A stretch of 64,000 nucleotides of DNA from Actinomycetota bacterium (GTDB lineage Bacteria; Actinomycetota; Actinomycetes; Nanopelagicales; Nanopelagicaceae). A program made the translations under genes and the position numbers. Location of the stretch: positions 27,897 through 91,896 of the forward strand of contig SYEK01000011.1 of NCBI GenBank assembly GCA_005800815.1. Direction: 5' to 3'. Shown here one piece after another: positions 8,946-16,710 of this stretch (its first letter is position 1; every line of letters begins with the position of its first letter). The notes beneath the pieces were generated by a model that saw nothing but the letters and a program-made list of their open reading frames with translations, was not told the DNA's origin and searched no databases.

Positions 8946-8964
8946 GACTCACACACTGCCAGCT

Positions 8965-8979
8965 CCTGCAGATTGCAGG
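8965..8979 (+). terminator. Short hairpin after crtB
   Basis: CCTGCA, a three-base loop GAT, then TGCAGG: a perfect six-base-pair stem 20 bp after the crtB stop, followed by a GTTGTGTT stretch. It lies between the crt operon and the TPP riboswitch, a suitable place for a terminator. The T-tract is poor, so it may only be a weak or factor-assisted terminator. Confidence 0.4.
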
Positions 8980-8994
8980 GTTGTGTTATAGGCT

Positions 8995-9080
8995 CAGACT
9001 ACGGGAGCCCCAAAAGGCTGAGAGGGTCTGAAGTTCAGATCGACCGTTAGACCAGTCCGGTAATGCGGATGTGGAAGGAA
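8995..9080 (+). ncRNA. TPP riboswitch (THI element)
   Basis: The conserved THI-box core is present: ACGGGAGCC, then GGCTGAGAGGGT, then GACCGTTAGACC, and CCGGTAATGCGG before the closing segment. GGCTGAGA is the signature pyrimidine-binding strand. The 3' end runs into GGAAGGA (9073-9079), the apparent ribosome site of the next gene, so ligand binding would probably mask translation initiation. I see no separate terminator hairpin between it and the gene. The controlled genes are a PnuC-family transporter and a P-loop kinase, consistent with thiamine uptake and salvage. Confidence 0.85.
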
Positions 9081-9087
9081 AAATCTC

Positions 9088-9663
9088 ATCTCAACAACTC
9101 TTTTTACTGCCTGGGGCTACGAGGTATCAATCCTTGAATCAGTCGCGGCCTTCGTCTCCTTCATCGGTGTCTGGCTCGGGACAACTGGTCGGCGAATCAC
9201 ATGGCCATGGTGGGCTGCAAGCAGTGCGCTCTACATGGTCTTTTTCTACCAAGCCGATCTCTTTGCAAGTGCTGCTCTGCAGATTGTCTTTATCATGGCC
9301 GCAGTATGGGGCTGGTTTGGCTGGGCACCTACCGGAGCCGAACCTGGTGCTCTTTCAAATCGTAATAGAGTCATTTGGGCGATGGCTACGATCATCTCGG
9401 TCTCACTTCTCACACCAATTCTCTCTAACCTTGGCGCTGCAGCGACCTGGTCTGATGCATTTCTACTCGTTGCAAGTTTGATTGCACAGATACTCATGGT
9501 CTATGAAAAGATAGAGACCTGGATTCTATGGATCATCGTTGATGCAATCGGAACTATTCAATATGCAGTACTGGGTTATTGGTTCACAGCCGTTTTGTAT
9601 CTTGCCTTTACAGTTATTGCTGTGATCGGCTGGAAGCGTTGGAATGTCTCTTATAGCCATTGA
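9088..9663 (+). CDS. pnuT: PnuC-family transporter, probable thiamine transporter PnuT (non-AUG start or frameshift)
   Basis: Multi-pass membrane protein of about 191 residues. Family features include the N-terminal WGYEVSILE segment, the amphipathic WPWW region, AALQIVFIMAAVWGW and the C-terminal YAVLGYWFTAVLYLAF region. The TPP riboswitch directly upstream points to thiamine rather than nicotinamide riboside as substrate. The reading frame has no ATG, GTG, TTG or CTG before 9235, yet family-like sequence starts well before that. GGAAGGA at 9073-9079 lies eight bases before an ATC at 9088, taken here as the start. Alternatively a GTG at 9071 in another frame would join this frame if one base were missing from the A5 run at 9079-9083. 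Overlaps the next gene by 20 bp. Confidence 0.8.
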   Translation: MSTTLFTAWGYEVSILESVAAFVSFIGVWLGTTGRRITWPWWAASSALYMVFFYQADLFASAALQIVFIMAAVWGWFGWAPTGAEPGALSNRNRVIWAMATIISVSLLTPILSNLGAAATWSDAFLLVASLIAQILMVYEKIETWILWIIVDAIGTIQYAVLGYWFTAVLYLAFTVIAVIGWKRWNVSYSH

Positions 9664-10141
9664 TGGTCCCGCTGGAGCAGGAAAAACTACTCTAGCAACA
9701 CAGATGTATAAGGAACTTTCTCACAATGAGTCTGTCGTAATCATCCATATGGATGATTTATACAATGGTTGGCACAACGCACTCAATGATGATTTAACTT
9801 GGAAGTTAAAGGCTATCGTCAATGCATTCTTGACAAAGAACGAGCTCTTGATTCCCATTTTTAATTGGGCGACTATGTCCTTTGAATCATCCCAACTGCT
9901 TGTTCCAAGTGATATCCTAATTATTGAGGGTGTTGGCGCCGGCCAAAAAGTAGTGCGTGATGGTGGAGCGATCCTGTACTGGCTCGATATCGAACCCGAA
10001 GAGGGCTTAGCCCGTGTTATAGCCCGAGATGGCATTGGGATAGAGATCCATATGCGCCAATGGCAGGTGGATCAGGAGGCGCATTTTCAACGTGATGCAA
10101 CGCGCGAGCATGCAACCCACGTACTTACTTCACATCCCTGA
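9644..10141 (+). CDS. Small P-loop kinase (uridine kinase-like), candidate thiamine-salvage kinase
   Basis: A 165-residue P-loop NTPase. It has a Walker A motif GPAGAGKTTLA (about residues 8-18), an IHMDDLYNGW segment near 34-43 like the DDFY substrate region of uridine/pantothenate kinase-type enzymes, and a hydrophobic strand ending LIIEGVGAG (Walker B-like) near 89-97. It is shorter than uridine kinase. It starts inside the transporter gene, so it is co-expressed under the TPP riboswitch. That context suggests phosphorylation of imported thiamine or a thiamine precursor, but the sequence alone supports only nucleoside-kinase-like. Its stop lies in a GC-rich hairpin. Confidence 0.6.
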   Translation: MSLIAIDGPAGAGKTTLATQMYKELSHNESVVIIHMDDLYNGWHNALNDDLTWKLKAIVNAFLTKNELLIPIFNWATMSFESSQLLVPSDILIIEGVGAGQKVVRDGGAILYWLDIEPEEGLARVIARDGIGIEIHMRQWQVDQEAHFQRDATREHATHVLTSHP

Positions 10142-10162
10142 TGGGCGCGCCCCGCGCCCATC
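10140..10162 (+). terminator. GC-rich hairpin at the end of the thiamine operon
   Basis: GATGGGCGCG, a CCC loop and CGCGCCCATC form a perfect ten-base-pair stem overlapping the stop codon of the kinase gene. No U-tract follows, so it is not a classical intrinsic terminator, but its position between two transcription units and its strength suggest a terminator or RNA stabiliser. It lies 17 bases before the pknL -10 element. Confidence 0.5.
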
Positions 10163-10178
10163 TCTCAGGCGCAATCCA

Positions 10179-10184
10179 TAAAAT
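10179..10184 (+). promoter_or_regulatory. Leaderless -10 element of the PASTA kinase gene
   Basis: TAAAAT ends exactly six bases before the ATG at 10191, so transcription should begin at or next to the start codon. No Shine-Dalgarno is seen in front of this ATG, which supports leaderless initiation. Confidence 0.5.
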
Positions 10185-10190
10185 TCACAC

Positions 10191-12086
10191 ATGTCGGATC
10201 TATCGGGTGAGCTCATTGATAGTCGCTATCAGCTGATTCAACAGGTCGCTCATGGTGGGATGGCCTCGATCTATGAGGCGATTGATACTCGTCTGGACCG
10301 TAAAGTCGCAGTCAAAATCATGCATCCGCATTTGGCCCAAGATGAGGCCTTCGTTAATCGATTCATACGTGAAGCAAAGGCGGCAGCAGCCCTGACTCAT
10401 CCAAATATTGTCGCAGTACAGGATCAAGGCTGGAATCAAGGTGGCATACCCGCAGTCTTTTTGGTGATGGAGTTTATCGAGGGCAGCACCCTGCGTGAGT
10501 ATCTCAATGAGCGTGGACGATTCGAATTCAATGATGCGATCAATTATCTGACCCCCATCCTTAGCGCCCTTTCGGCGGCTCACGCAATTGGGATTGTTCA
10601 TCGGGATATCAAGCCTGAGAATATTTTGATCTCGAAGGAGGGGAGGATTAAGATCGCCGACTTTGGTCTGGCTCGCGGGGAGATTATTGGCTCTACGATG
10701 ACGGCAGAATCAAGTGTAATTCTCGGCTCAGTTTCATATCTAGCCCCCGAGCAAGTACAACGGGGTGTTTCCGATGCACGAAGCGATGTTTACGCCCTTG
10801 CCATCCTCGCATTCGAGATGCTCACTGGTGAAAGGCCATTTCTCGGTGAGACCCCTATTCAAATTGCATTCATGCATGTCAATCAAGACATTCCATCGCT
10901 TCGCTCCAAGCGCAAAGAACTCCCTCAAGCACTCGATGAATTAATTTGTCGGGCAGCTCATAGAGACCCTGATTTACGCCCACGCAATGCGGGTGAGTTC
11001 CTCGCGCAGCTGCAGAGGATTGCGGCAGAGATAGATCCGAAGAAGAATCAGATGAGATTGGATCTTGATCTACCAGTCGATCCGATTCGAGAAAAACCGC
11101 GCTCTAAGCCAAAACGGGAGATTCTTACTCAAGCCATTACTGAGTTGAAAGAGAGCACACAAGAGGTTCGTCGAAGTGCCGATAAAAAGCAGCGAGCCAG
11201 TAGGCGTGTGCGACGTAACCGAAAAGTTGCTCTGGTCCTTGCCGTCATCCTGGGCATCGGTGGCTGGTACACACTCATAGGACCTGGCTCTCGGATAGTT
11301 GTTCCATCAACAATCGGGGGCTCATACGATGAGGCGCTCTCACTGCTGACACCTTTGGGAATAACCAATGTCATCGCTAAAAAACGATTTGATGAGGAGG
11401 TCGCAGCAGGCACTGTTATCGAATCAGATCCGCAGGCAGGAGGGCGAATAGACTCTGGTGACTCAGTGACTTTGATAGTCTCCAAAGGTGCTGAGCGTTT
11501 TACGATTGCATCTCTCGTCGGCTTAACAACAGCGGCAGCAACGGCTCTCATCACAAAGAACCCTTTAATGTTGGGGACAACTACCGAAATATTTAGTAAC
11601 AAGATACCAAAGGGCTTTATCATCTCCTCAGATCCACAAGCAGGTGCCCAAGTAAAGAGAGGCTCTGCAGTCAATCTCGTGGTGAGCAAAGGTGTTGAGT
11701 TGGTCTCTCTTGCATCATATGTGGGTAAGAGCGGGGAGCAGGGCCTCAATGAGCTAACAGAGGCAGGATTTGAGGTCGAAAGTTCATATGCATTTGATGA
11801 AAGAATTCTGACCGGTGCAGTCATTTCACAGACACCTACAGGAAATATTGACGTCCCAAAGAATTCAAAGGTCAGACTGATTGTCTCAAAAGGCTCTCAA
11901 TATGTTTACATTCCGAATGTGCTCTCACTTGAGGAGAGTAAGGCGGTAGCAGCGCTTAAAAACCTTGATCTTAAAGTCATCGTCAAGAAATTGGGAGTCA
12001 AAAAAATCAAAAAGACCACAAATATCTCCCCCAAGGTCGGAAGTAAAGTCAAACGTGGCAGTACGGTCACGATTACCGTAGGGTGA
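10191..12086 (+). CDS. pknL: PASTA-domain Ser/Thr protein kinase (PknL/PknB type)
   Basis: A 631-residue transmembrane Hanks-type kinase. The cytoplasmic kinase domain (about 1-280) has the glycine loop VAHGGMASIYEA, the ATP-binding Lys in VAVKIM, the catalytic HRDIKPEN near 136-143, DFGLA near 157-161 and APE near 185. A basic juxtamembrane linker is followed by a membrane helix near 345-362. About four extracellular PASTA repeats follow, each ending in a VSKG-type motif; these sense peptidoglycan fragments in the family. ATG chosen because a -10 lies six bases upstream. The metF-crtE ... pknL ... aroG order resembles the mycobacterial pknL locus, which supports that symbol. Likely role: growth and division signalling. 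Confidence 0.88.
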   Translation: MSDLSGELIDSRYQLIQQVAHGGMASIYEAIDTRLDRKVAVKIMHPHLAQDEAFVNRFIREAKAAAALTHPNIVAVQDQGWNQGGIPAVFLVMEFIEGSTLREYLNERGRFEFNDAINYLTPILSALSAAHAIGIVHRDIKPENILISKEGRIKIADFGLARGEIIGSTMTAESSVILGSVSYLAPEQVQRGVSDARSDVYALAILAFEMLTGERPFLGETPIQIAFMHVNQDIPSLRSKRKELPQALDELICRAAHRDPDLRPRNAGEFLAQLQRIAAEIDPKKNQMRLDLDLPVDPIREKPRSKPKREILTQAITELKESTQEVRRSADKKQRASRRVRRNRKVALVLAVILGIGGWYTLIGPGSRIVVPSTIGGSYDEALSLLTPLGITNVIAKKRFDEEVAAGTVIESDPQAGGRIDSGDSVTLIVSKGAERFTIASLVGLTTAAATALITKNPLMLGTTTEIFSNKIPKGFIISSDPQAGAQVKRGSAVNLVVSKGVELVSLASYVGKSGEQGLNELTEAGFEVESSYAFDERILTGAVISQTPTGNIDVPKNSKVRLIVSKGSQYVYIPNVLSLEESKAVAALKNLDLKVIVKKLGVKKIKKTTNISPKVGSKVKRGSTVTITVG

Positions 12087-12090
12087 CTGG

Positions 12091-12954
12091 ATGTCTCAGG
12101 CGCGTTCGCGTATCGGTGCTCATACTCCAACAACTGGAGGAATGGCCAAGCGTTCGATTGAGTATGCGCAGACTACTGGAGCAGAGGTAATCCAAGTCTT
12201 CGCTTCGAGTCCACGTATGTGGGCAATGCCGGCATCAAAGCCAGATTTGGACGAGGCATTTAAGCTCAAAGCTGCAGCCCTTGATATCCAGACTTACGTA
12301 CATGCCCCCTTCCTGATCAACTTAGGCTCTCCTACGCCGGCAACATATGAGAACTCATTGGCCTCAACTGCTTACTCATTACAGCGAGCCAGTGATATCG
12401 GCGCATTGGGTGCTGTCATTCACACTGGATCTGCAGTTGATGTGAACTATCTCGAGAGAGCTTGGAGGCAGATACATGAGGGCATGATGCCGATTCTCAA
12501 TGCTCTTAAAGAAGACTCACCTTTTCTCTTACTCGAGCCAACCGCAGGACAGGGACAGTCGTTAGTAAAGAAGATAGATGATCTTGAGAATTATCTCAAG
12601 GCACTTGAGTACCATCCAAAGGTCGGTATCTGTCTTGATACCTGCCATGTCTTTGCCGCCGGCCATGACATAGCCATCAAGGGTGGTATGACTAAGGTTT
12701 TGGATCTTCTCGTAGAAGTCGCAGGTAGGGAGCGTTTCAAATTGGTGCACGCCAATGATTCGATGGATGTCTGTGGAGCCCTCAAGGATCGCCACCAAAA
12801 TATCGGAGATGGCCATATAGGGGTTGCACCCTTTGCCGAATTACTCGCTCATCCAGCAACGGCGGGTGTGCCCTTGGTATTAGAGACACCTGGCATGGAG
12901 GACAAGCACACAAGTGAAGTAGCCTTGTTGAAGTCTCTGCGAGATGAGAAGTGA
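12091..12954 (+). CDS. nfo: Endonuclease IV (apurinic/apyrimidinic endonuclease)
   Basis: A 287-residue TIM-barrel AP endonuclease that cuts DNA 5' to abasic sites during base-excision repair. Zinc-ligand regions of the family are visible: VHAPFLINLGSP near residue 71, the AVIHTGS His near 110, LLLEPTAGQG with its Glu near 150, CLDTCHVFAAGHD (Asp and His) near 177-189, LVHANDSMD near 212, the HQNIGDGHIG motif near 229 and the late Glu in LVLETPG. It follows the kinase gene by 4 bp and overlaps the next gene by 4 bp, so it is read as part of one operon. Confidence 0.93.
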   Translation: MSQARSRIGAHTPTTGGMAKRSIEYAQTTGAEVIQVFASSPRMWAMPASKPDLDEAFKLKAAALDIQTYVHAPFLINLGSPTPATYENSLASTAYSLQRASDIGALGAVIHTGSAVDVNYLERAWRQIHEGMMPILNALKEDSPFLLLEPTAGQGQSLVKKIDDLENYLKALEYHPKVGICLDTCHVFAAGHDIAIKGGMTKVLDLLVEVAGRERFKLVHANDSMDVCGALKDRHQNIGDGHIGVAPFAELLAHPATAGVPLVLETPGMEDKHTSEVALLKSLRDEK

Positions 12955-13817
12955 GCAACTCTCAACAACACCTCAAAATGAGGTTGGCACCTTGGGCACT
13001 GCTCTGTGTTTCAATGGCCTGGGGTTGGGCATTTGTGATCATGAAGGATGCCATTCAAAGACAGAGTGTCAATAACTTTCTCTTTACCCGCTTTAGTCTT
13101 GCCGTCATCGTGATGATCCTGATCCGACCAAGGGTCATCAAATTAATTGATCGGGACTTGCTCCTACGTGCAGGGGCAACTGGAGTGCTCCTTGGAGGTG
13201 GATATATCTTTCAGACTCTGGGTCTAGCGCGCACAGGTGCTGCAATCACAGGCTTTGTCACAGGTCTCTACATTGTTTTGACCCCCCTTTTCGCCTCTCT
13301 CATCCTTGGCCAACGTGTCAGTCGTTTTACCTGGAGCTGTATCGCACTAGGCACCGCTGGGCTTGGTCTCTTATCGATTCGTGGCTGGTCGGTTGGTCTA
13401 GGAGAGCTATTGACCTTCATCAGCGCAATCCTGTTTGCACTTCATATCATCGCTCTGAGCAGATGGAGTCCGGGTCGTGACACCTATGCAATGACCGTCG
13501 TGCAACTTGCTATGTGTGCGATTTTGGCAGGTATCGCATCTATTCCTGGTGGTTATGCACCACCTCCTGATGCCGATGTCTGGGGTGTTGTGATCTTCAC
13601 TGCTGTCTTTGCTACTGCGATCGCCTTTATTATCCAGACCTGGTCACAGGCCCACATGAGTCCGATCAAAGTCGCTGTGATTCTAACGATGGAGGTTGTA
13701 TTCGCGGCAATCTTCGCAGTTATCTTTGGAGGTGAAACTCTGAGTTTGCAGAGCTCGATAGGTGGAGTCATGGTTGTTGGCGCCATGTATTTGATTGTCA
13801 TACGAGAAGAGAAGTAG
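12951..13817 (+). CDS. EamA/DMT-family transporter
   Basis: A 288-residue membrane protein with about ten hydrophobic helices in two EamA-type halves. The first half opens WALLCVSMAWGWAFVIMKDAI and carries the TGAAITGFVTGLYIVLTPLF region; the second ends in a VILTMEVVFAAIFAVIFGGE segment typical of the drug/metabolite transporter family. GTG start overlaps the nfo stop (GTGA). The substrate is unknown; members export or import amino acids, nucleobases or other metabolites. A second member lies at 18122 with different sequence. Confidence 0.85.
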   Translation: MSNSQQHLKMRLAPWALLCVSMAWGWAFVIMKDAIQRQSVNNFLFTRFSLAVIVMILIRPRVIKLIDRDLLLRAGATGVLLGGGYIFQTLGLARTGAAITGFVTGLYIVLTPLFASLILGQRVSRFTWSCIALGTAGLGLLSIRGWSVGLGELLTFISAILFALHIIALSRWSPGRDTYAMTVVQLAMCAILAGIASIPGGYAPPPDADVWGVVIFTAVFATAIAFIIQTWSQAHMSPIKVAVILTMEVVFAAIFAVIFGGETLSLQSSIGGVMVVGAMYLIVIREEK

Positions 13818-13820
13818 GCT
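13815..13820 (+). promoter_or_regulatory. Leaderless -10 element of ltaE
   Basis: TAGGCT ends seven bases before the ATG at 13828 and overlaps the stop codon of the preceding transporter. This allows separate leaderless expression of the aldolase gene within the operon-like run. Confidence 0.4.
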
Positions 13821-13827
13821 CACACAC

Positions 13828-14862
13828 ATGGCAATAGATCTTCGCTCAGATACTGTGACTCAACCATCTGCCGGTATGCGAGATGCAATTGCACATGCCC
13901 TCGTCGGTGATGATGTTTACGGTGATGATCCGACAGTCAATTCACTTGAAGAGCGCCTTGCCAAGATGTTTGGAAAAGAGGCGGGACTTTTTTCTCCCAC
14001 AGGCTCTCTAGCCAATCAGTTGGCGATTCGATTGTTAGTTGCCCCGGGGGAAGAGCTAATCGCCGAGACTAACTCTCACATCGTTCGAGCCGAACTAGGT
14101 GCAGCCGCAGCCTTTAGTGGAGTGACGACCCGAACCTGGCCAGCCAAGCGCGGACTGCTAAAGGCCTCCGATGCCCTTGAGATTGCCCGCCCAGATTCTG
14201 GCCCATATCTGGTCTCCACGACCGCCATCGCCGTTGAAAATACCCATAACTTTGGTGGTGGAACAGTCCAACCTTTACTTGAGATGCAGGAGCTGCGCAA
14301 AGGTGCAGATGAGATGGGTCTATCTCTTCATTTAGATGCCGCACGAATCTGGAATGCCCATATTGCAAGCGGTGTCTCATTTTTCGATTATGGAAAGTAT
14401 TTCGACACTATCAGTGTCTGCTTGTCCAAGGGCTTGGGTGCACCAGTCGGCTCGCTCATGCTCTCCACGAAAGAGCGGGTAGCTAAGGCTCGAGTATGGC
14501 GCAAGCGCTATGGAGCGGGCATGCGCCAAGTTGGGCTTCTGGCAGCGGCTGGCCATTACGCCCTCGATCACAATATCGCGCGTCTAGCCGATGATCACCG
14601 CCGAGCAAAGGAGTTGGCTACCACAATCGCAGCGATAGATTCATCACTTATCGATGTCTCAGGTGTGGAGACAAATATCGTTGGTTTAGATTTAACTTCA
14701 CTACCGTTTTCTGCCTCTGAACTATCTGTGCGCTGTCGTGAAAATGGTCTATGGATTAGCGCCTTGGGGCCAAAGTATGCGCGTTTAGTCACTCACATGG
14801 ATTTTGATGATTCGCAGCTGCTGCAGGCGAAAGAGATTTTAAAGAAAGCCCTCGTGGCTTAG
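13828..14862 (+). CDS. ltaE: Low-specificity L-threonine aldolase
   Basis: A 344-residue PLP enzyme (fold type I) that cleaves threonine or allo-threonine to glycine and acetaldehyde. It opens with IDLRSDTVTQPS, and shows GDDVYGDDPTVNSLE, FSPTGSLANQLA, HLDAARIWNAH (the PLP-contacting Asp) and SVCLSKGLGAPVGS with the PLP lysine near residue 200. I chose the ATG at 13828 rather than the TTG at 13795 because the family signature begins two residues later and a -10 element lies seven bases upstream. The 3' end overlaps the convergent ogt by 24 bp. Confidence 0.92.
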   Translation: MAIDLRSDTVTQPSAGMRDAIAHALVGDDVYGDDPTVNSLEERLAKMFGKEAGLFSPTGSLANQLAIRLLVAPGEELIAETNSHIVRAELGAAAAFSGVTTRTWPAKRGLLKASDALEIARPDSGPYLVSTTAIAVENTHNFGGGTVQPLLEMQELRKGADEMGLSLHLDAARIWNAHIASGVSFFDYGKYFDTISVCLSKGLGAPVGSLMLSTKERVAKARVWRKRYGAGMRQVGLLAAAGHYALDHNIARLADDHRRAKELATTIAAIDSSLIDVSGVETNIVGLDLTSLPFSASELSVRCRENGLWISALGPKYARLVTHMDFDDSQLLQAKEILKKALVA

Positions 14863-15318
14863 GAGCCACTCTTTCTTATCCACACCATAAGCGTAATTGC
14901 CCAGCGCTCCCCCTGTTTTCACGACTCGGTGACATGGTACGACTAACATGATTGCATTTGTGGCACAGGCTGTTCCTGCTGCACGCACCGCTGAAGGTGA
15001 TCCCGCCTTATCTGCCAACTCTGCGTAAGAAAGAGCCTTGCCAGCAGTGATCTTACGCATCGCCCTCCAAGCCGCCTGGGAGAAGGTTGCACCCTTTTGG
15101 CGGACTTTTATGGCATTAATTGCATCTAGATTTCCATCGAAATAATCATTGATCAGATCACAGATCACGGGTATTGATGTGACACTCTTGACGTCTCTGC
15201 CAGCTTTGAAGGCAGAGATTGTTGAGAGATTTGAAGCTATGAGGATTTGATCATCGGCTAAGAGATTCAAAGTGCCAATGGGAGTTTTAAGGGATGAGAC
15301 AAGTAAAGTCACTGACAC
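14839..15318 (-). CDS. ogt: Methylated-DNA-protein-cysteine methyltransferase
   Basis: A 159-residue O6-alkylguanine-DNA alkyltransferase, a suicide repair protein. The acceptor cysteine lies in the canonical PCHRV motif near residue 129, preceded by the helix-turn-helix with its arginine finger (SPSAVRAAGTA) and followed by a GNYAYGVDKKEWLL segment. The N-terminal domain is short and lacks any Ada-type metal site. GTG start lies 3 bp after the aroG stop on the same strand, so it is probably translated from the aroG transcript. Confidence 0.92.
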   Translation of the reverse strand: MSVTLLVSSLKTPIGTLNLLADDQILIASNLSTISAFKAGRDVKSVTSIPVICDLINDYFDGNLDAINAIKVRQKGATFSQAAWRAMRKITAGKALSYAELADKAGSPSAVRAAGTACATNAIMLVVPCHRVVKTGGALGNYAYGVDKKEWLLSHEGFL

Positions 15319-15321
15319 AAA

Positions 15322-16668
15322 TTAGCGTTCTCGCAACATCTCTGCAACTAAAAATGCCAGTTCAAGTGCTTGTGCGTGGTTCAGACGTGGATCACATGCG
15401 CTCTCGTATTTAGTGGCTAGATCTTCGTGCGAGATTTTCTCCCCACCCCCAACACACTCGGTCACATCATCGCCAGTAAGCTCGATGTGTATCCCACCTG
15501 GGTGAGTACCAAGGGCTTTATGGACTTCAAAGAAGCCTTTGACCTCATCCATGACATCATCAAAGCTACGTGTCTTATAGCCACTTGGGGCCTCGTAGGT
15601 ATTGCCATGCATTGGATCGCAGACCCACAGTACTTTTGCCCCAGATTTGGTGACTCCATCTATCAATGAGGGTAGAACTTCACGAATCTTGCCAGCACCC
15701 ATACGCGTGATAAAAGTTAGACGCCCTGGTTCGCGATCTGGATCTAAGGCTTCGATCAATGCCAATGCATCACCGACAGTTGACTTAGGGCCAAGTTTCA
15801 CCCCAATCGGATTACGGACTTTGGAGGCAAAATCTATGTGAGCACCATCTAAGGCACGAGTGCGCTCTCCGATCCATATGAAGTGACCTGAAACATCATA
15901 TGGATCTCCTGTACGTGAATCGATACGGGTCAGCGCTTTTTCATACTCCAAAATAAGTGCCTCATGACTTGCAAATAAGTCTACTGATTTGAATGACTCT
16001 GGGTTAACTCCTGCTGAGTTCATAAATGCCAGGGCTCGACCAATCTCATTTGCCATTTGTTCGTATCTGACACCGACCGATGAGTCACGGATGAAGCCCT
16101 TGTTCCATTCATGGACCTGGCGAAGATCGGCGAATCCACCTTGGGTGAATGCACGCACAAGGTTGAGAGTCGCAGCCGATGTGTTGTACACACGAACTAA
16201 GCGGTTGGGATCAGGAGTCCGAGCACTTTGCGTGAATTCAAGATCGTTTACGGCATCACCTCGGTAGGCTGGCAGAGTTACATCTCCACGCGTCTCGGTA
16301 TCATTTGAGCGAGGCTTTGCAAACTGCCCAGCCATACGTCCAACCTTGATAACGGGAAGACTCGAGTGATACTGCAAGACAGCTGCCATCTGTAAGATCG
16401 TCTTGATGCGATTTCGTATCGAATCGGCAGTTGCAGCTACAAATGTCTCAGCACAATCTCCACCTTGAAGCCAGAAGGCGTTTCCATCAGCGGCTAGTGC
16501 GATACGGGCTTTGAGATCATCGCACTCCCCAGCAAAGACAAGCGGTGGAAAGGATTTCAACTCTGCAACGGCCGCCTTAATCTGGGCGCCATCTGGGCCA
16601 CCTGGCCAATTAGGTTGCTGGGCGGCGATTAAGCCGGGTGTAAAGAGAGAGTCAAGTAAGGTGCTCAT
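15322..16668 (-). CDS. aroG: 3-deoxy-D-arabino-heptulosonate 7-phosphate synthase, class II
   Basis: First enzyme of the shikimate pathway, condensing PEP with erythrose 4-phosphate. At 448 residues it matches class II (plant/mycobacterial) enzymes. Visible landmarks: QPNWPGG near residue 18, FAGECDDL near 45, LQGGDCAETF near 68-77 with the metal-binding Cys, VGRMAGQFAKPRS near 107, WIGERTRALDGAH near 265, GVKLGP near 290, ITRMGAGK near 318, WVCDPMHGNT near 347 with the metal-binding His and GGIHIELTGDDVTEC near 390. A TACTCT -10 hexamer seven bases before the ATG suggests a leaderless mRNA. Its nearness to the PknL-type kinase matches mycobacterial gene order. Confidence 0.94.
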   Translation of the reverse strand: MSTLLDSLFTPGLIAAQQPNWPGGPDGAQIKAAVAELKSFPPLVFAGECDDLKARIALAADGNAFWLQGGDCAETFVAATADSIRNRIKTILQMAAVLQYHSSLPVIKVGRMAGQFAKPRSNDTETRGDVTLPAYRGDAVNDLEFTQSARTPDPNRLVRVYNTSAATLNLVRAFTQGGFADLRQVHEWNKGFIRDSSVGVRYEQMANEIGRALAFMNSAGVNPESFKSVDLFASHEALILEYEKALTRIDSRTGDPYDVSGHFIWIGERTRALDGAHIDFASKVRNPIGVKLGPKSTVGDALALIEALDPDREPGRLTFITRMGAGKIREVLPSLIDGVTKSGAKVLWVCDPMHGNTYEAPSGYKTRSFDDVMDEVKGFFEVHKALGTHPGGIHIELTGDDVTECVGGGEKISHEDLATKYESACDPRLNHAQALELAFLVAEMLRER

Positions 16669-16675
16669 GGGGATA

Positions 16676-16681
16676 AGAGTA
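16676..16681 (-). promoter_or_regulatory. Leaderless -10 element of aroG
   Basis: On the minus strand TACTCT ends seven bases before the aroG ATG (16668). No ribosome-binding sequence is visible between them. Confidence 0.45.
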
Positions 16682-16710
16682 GAGAGTCAGATGCTATTCG
16701 CGAGATGCGA

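Noticed and set aside
12106..12133. Inverted CAACTG-like bases at the nfo start as an operator
   Set aside because: Too short and within coding sequence; no supporting second site.
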